Assembly: GCA_965250215.1 (NCBI GenBank)
Contig: CBDFNN010000004.1
Coordinates: 2,418,001 to 2,482,000 of the forward strand
From: CBDFNN01 sp965250215
GTDB taxonomy: Bacteria > Bacteroidota > Rhodothermia > Rhodothermales > DATKEJ01
DNA length: 64,000 bases
Reading direction: 5' to 3'
Part shown: positions 62,979 through 64,000 of the stretch, one piece after another
How positions within the stretch are numbered: the stretch's first letter is position 1
Layout of the letters: the number at the start of each line of letters is the position of its first letter
The notes under the pieces: generated by a model
What the model was told of the DNA's origin: nothing
Seen by the model: only the letters and a program-made list of their open reading frames with translations
Databases searched by the model: none
Translations under genes and position numbers: made by a program

Positions 62979-64000
62979 TGAAAAGAATTGAATTGACGAT
63001 CTTCACGACCATCTTGCTAATGACCCTCGCGCAGGCCGGACTAGCGCAAGTCTTGCCGACCATCACCGACGCCGAAGTGCAACCCGTCTTAGCCCAGGCC
63101 TTGAGGGTGGGCGAGGCACTGGAATATATCGGAAGTCCTCTTTTAGATGTCGACAGCGACCGACTTGAGTCCCTCGCCGACCTGGCCCACGAAGAATCGA
63201 CCCTTCTCCGAATCCAGGAGGTCCTAGACCCCTATGTCCTTGCCTATGTCGAGATCAACGCCGAGGGCAGAGTCAAAGTGGAGCGAGGCCCGGCAACAGC
63301 CCTCATGATGCAGGAAGGATGGACTAATTATTTGATCAAAGTGAATAACGGTGCCGGAGTCCGAGAGCGACTCACAGCAGAAAGCCCAAATGCCGAGCCC
63401 TCTTTCCATAAGTCTAGCAACGATGCCCAGATGCGGCCAGAAAATGCCATCACTCCGGGTCAACTCGATAATCGATTTATTGAAGCTAAGATCTTCGGTG
63501 GAAGGCCCCTGCAAAAAGAGCTGACTGGCATCAGCTTGGAGTACGCGGTGCTCCAGATCTTTAGTAAGGTCAAGGGCCAAAGGATGGTGAATCTTGGATT
63601 CAATGCGGGGCAAGGAAGCCAGGACATCGGTTTCCGCAACACCATCGATATTTTGTTTGACTCGAGGCCTGCGGTCAAGGTCAAGCTTGGAGTCGAGGAC
63701 CACGATGGAGAGCCCACGATGGCCTCCTTTGTTTTCACGGACAAGGTGGACCGTGTCGATCAAAGGTCAAGAGAGGGGGAGTGGAGTGAGCATTATCGAG
63801 ATAGAATTGCCAGCAATAATTTTGGCGATGGAGAAGACAGGATTCAAAAACTCACGGGAATCTACCCTTTGCCTTCACGGCGACAAGCCATGCGAGATGA
63901 CTTTCCTGATTTCTTCTTTCAGCCTCAAATCTACCGAGCCGATGAAGAATACGTCCTTCTACCACCAGGCGAGTTTCAGGTGGTCTACACACGGGGTCCT
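62979..64000 (+). CDS. Exported protein, N-terminal part, CehA/McbA metallohydrolase-like leader region
   Basis: The frame is open to the window edge (340 codons), so the gene is 3'-truncated. A signal peptide MKRIELTIFTTILLMTLAQA is followed by a region with RIQEVLDPYVLAYVEIN, GWTNYLIKVNN, FNAGQGSQDIGFRNTIDILF, VDHDGEPTMASFVFTD-like, and YPLPSRRQAMRDDFPDFFFQ then LPPGEFQVVYTRGP. This order recalls the non-catalytic N-terminus of exported CehA/McbA-type PHP metallohydrolases, where a His-rich barrel follows. That domain is outside the window, so the call is tentative. GGAATCA precedes the ATG. Confidence 0.75.

Noticed and set aside
63224..63763. Minus-strand frame of 179 codons
   Set aside because: It is the reverse shadow of the plus-strand exported protein starting at 62979, which has a signal peptide and runs off the window.

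Overview
The window looks like a chromosomal segment of a Rhodothermota/Balneolota-type member of the Bacteroidota sensu lato. The main evidence is a set of secreted multidomain proteins ending in the NYPNPFNP-type C-terminal sorting domain (type IX secretion style): the 5'-truncated protein at 1-1242, the subtilase at 4663-7383, the protein at 38909-40291, the CotH/lamin-tail protein at 58107-61505, and a broken tail at 7937-8060. Many lipoproteins, a dockerin-tailed CSLREA protein, S9 and S8 peptidases and a NirK with a fused cytochrome c also fit a heterotrophic marine or wastewater bacterium. The lineage is inferred from protein style only; no rRNA or tRNA gene was seen.

Layout. 1-7.4 kb: secreted proteins (adhesin/propeller tail, SDR oxidoreductase, two-component-propeller protein, subtilase). 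7.4-10 kb: a debris field of short tandem repeats, IS3 ends, a glycine-zipper gene and its partial duplicate, a sorting-domain remnant and a PD40 propeller remnant, placed around a beta-lactamase-family hydrolase. 10-20 kb: class 3 lipase, CE15-like esterase, a probably transferred sulfatase preceded by a 17-copy octamer array, a DUF6090 pseudogene, an unknown protein, an S9 glutamyl-type peptidase and an unknown Cys-rich protein. 20-23.6 kb: the CSLREA/dockerin protein and one intact IS3-family element (22358-23623) with imperfect terminal inverted repeats, a 3-bp target duplication and an A AAA AAG frameshift site. 23.6-36.4 kb: mixed metabolism and transport (NTF2-like, CPBP protease, dihaem cytochrome, TIM-barrel, hydrolase, TetR regulator facing an amidohydrolase-TPR fusion, ThuA plus sugar-dehydrogenase fusion facing a ThuA lipoprotein, idi, YkvI-like transporter). 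36.5-49 kb: homoserine kinase with a threonine-synthase-derived N-terminus, unknown proteins, and a lipoprotein next to a 2053-residue SpvB/TcdB/RHS lipoprotein. 50.8-54.9 kb: a compact minus-strand operon nirK(cyt c) - nirV - SCO - outer-membrane porin for nitrite reduction and copper delivery. 55-64 kb: ornithine-cyclodeaminase-like enzyme, thrC, CotH/LTD protein, PPC-domain lipoprotein and the start of a further exported protein.

Two themes stand out. First, 7-bp and 8-bp tandem repeats (GAGGAGT, GAGAATA, GGAACAC, AACATCAG and relatives) sit between genes throughout, all with the purine-rich strand on +, and IS3 ends abut them. Some reach gene boundaries: they encode the last residues of the cyclodeaminase-like protein and lie directly before thrC. 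Second, gene remnants and mosaics record repeated local duplication and deletion: the ThrC tail fused to homoserine kinase, and the 93-bp collapsed copy of the 62979 gene upstream of the 61610 lipoprotein gene.
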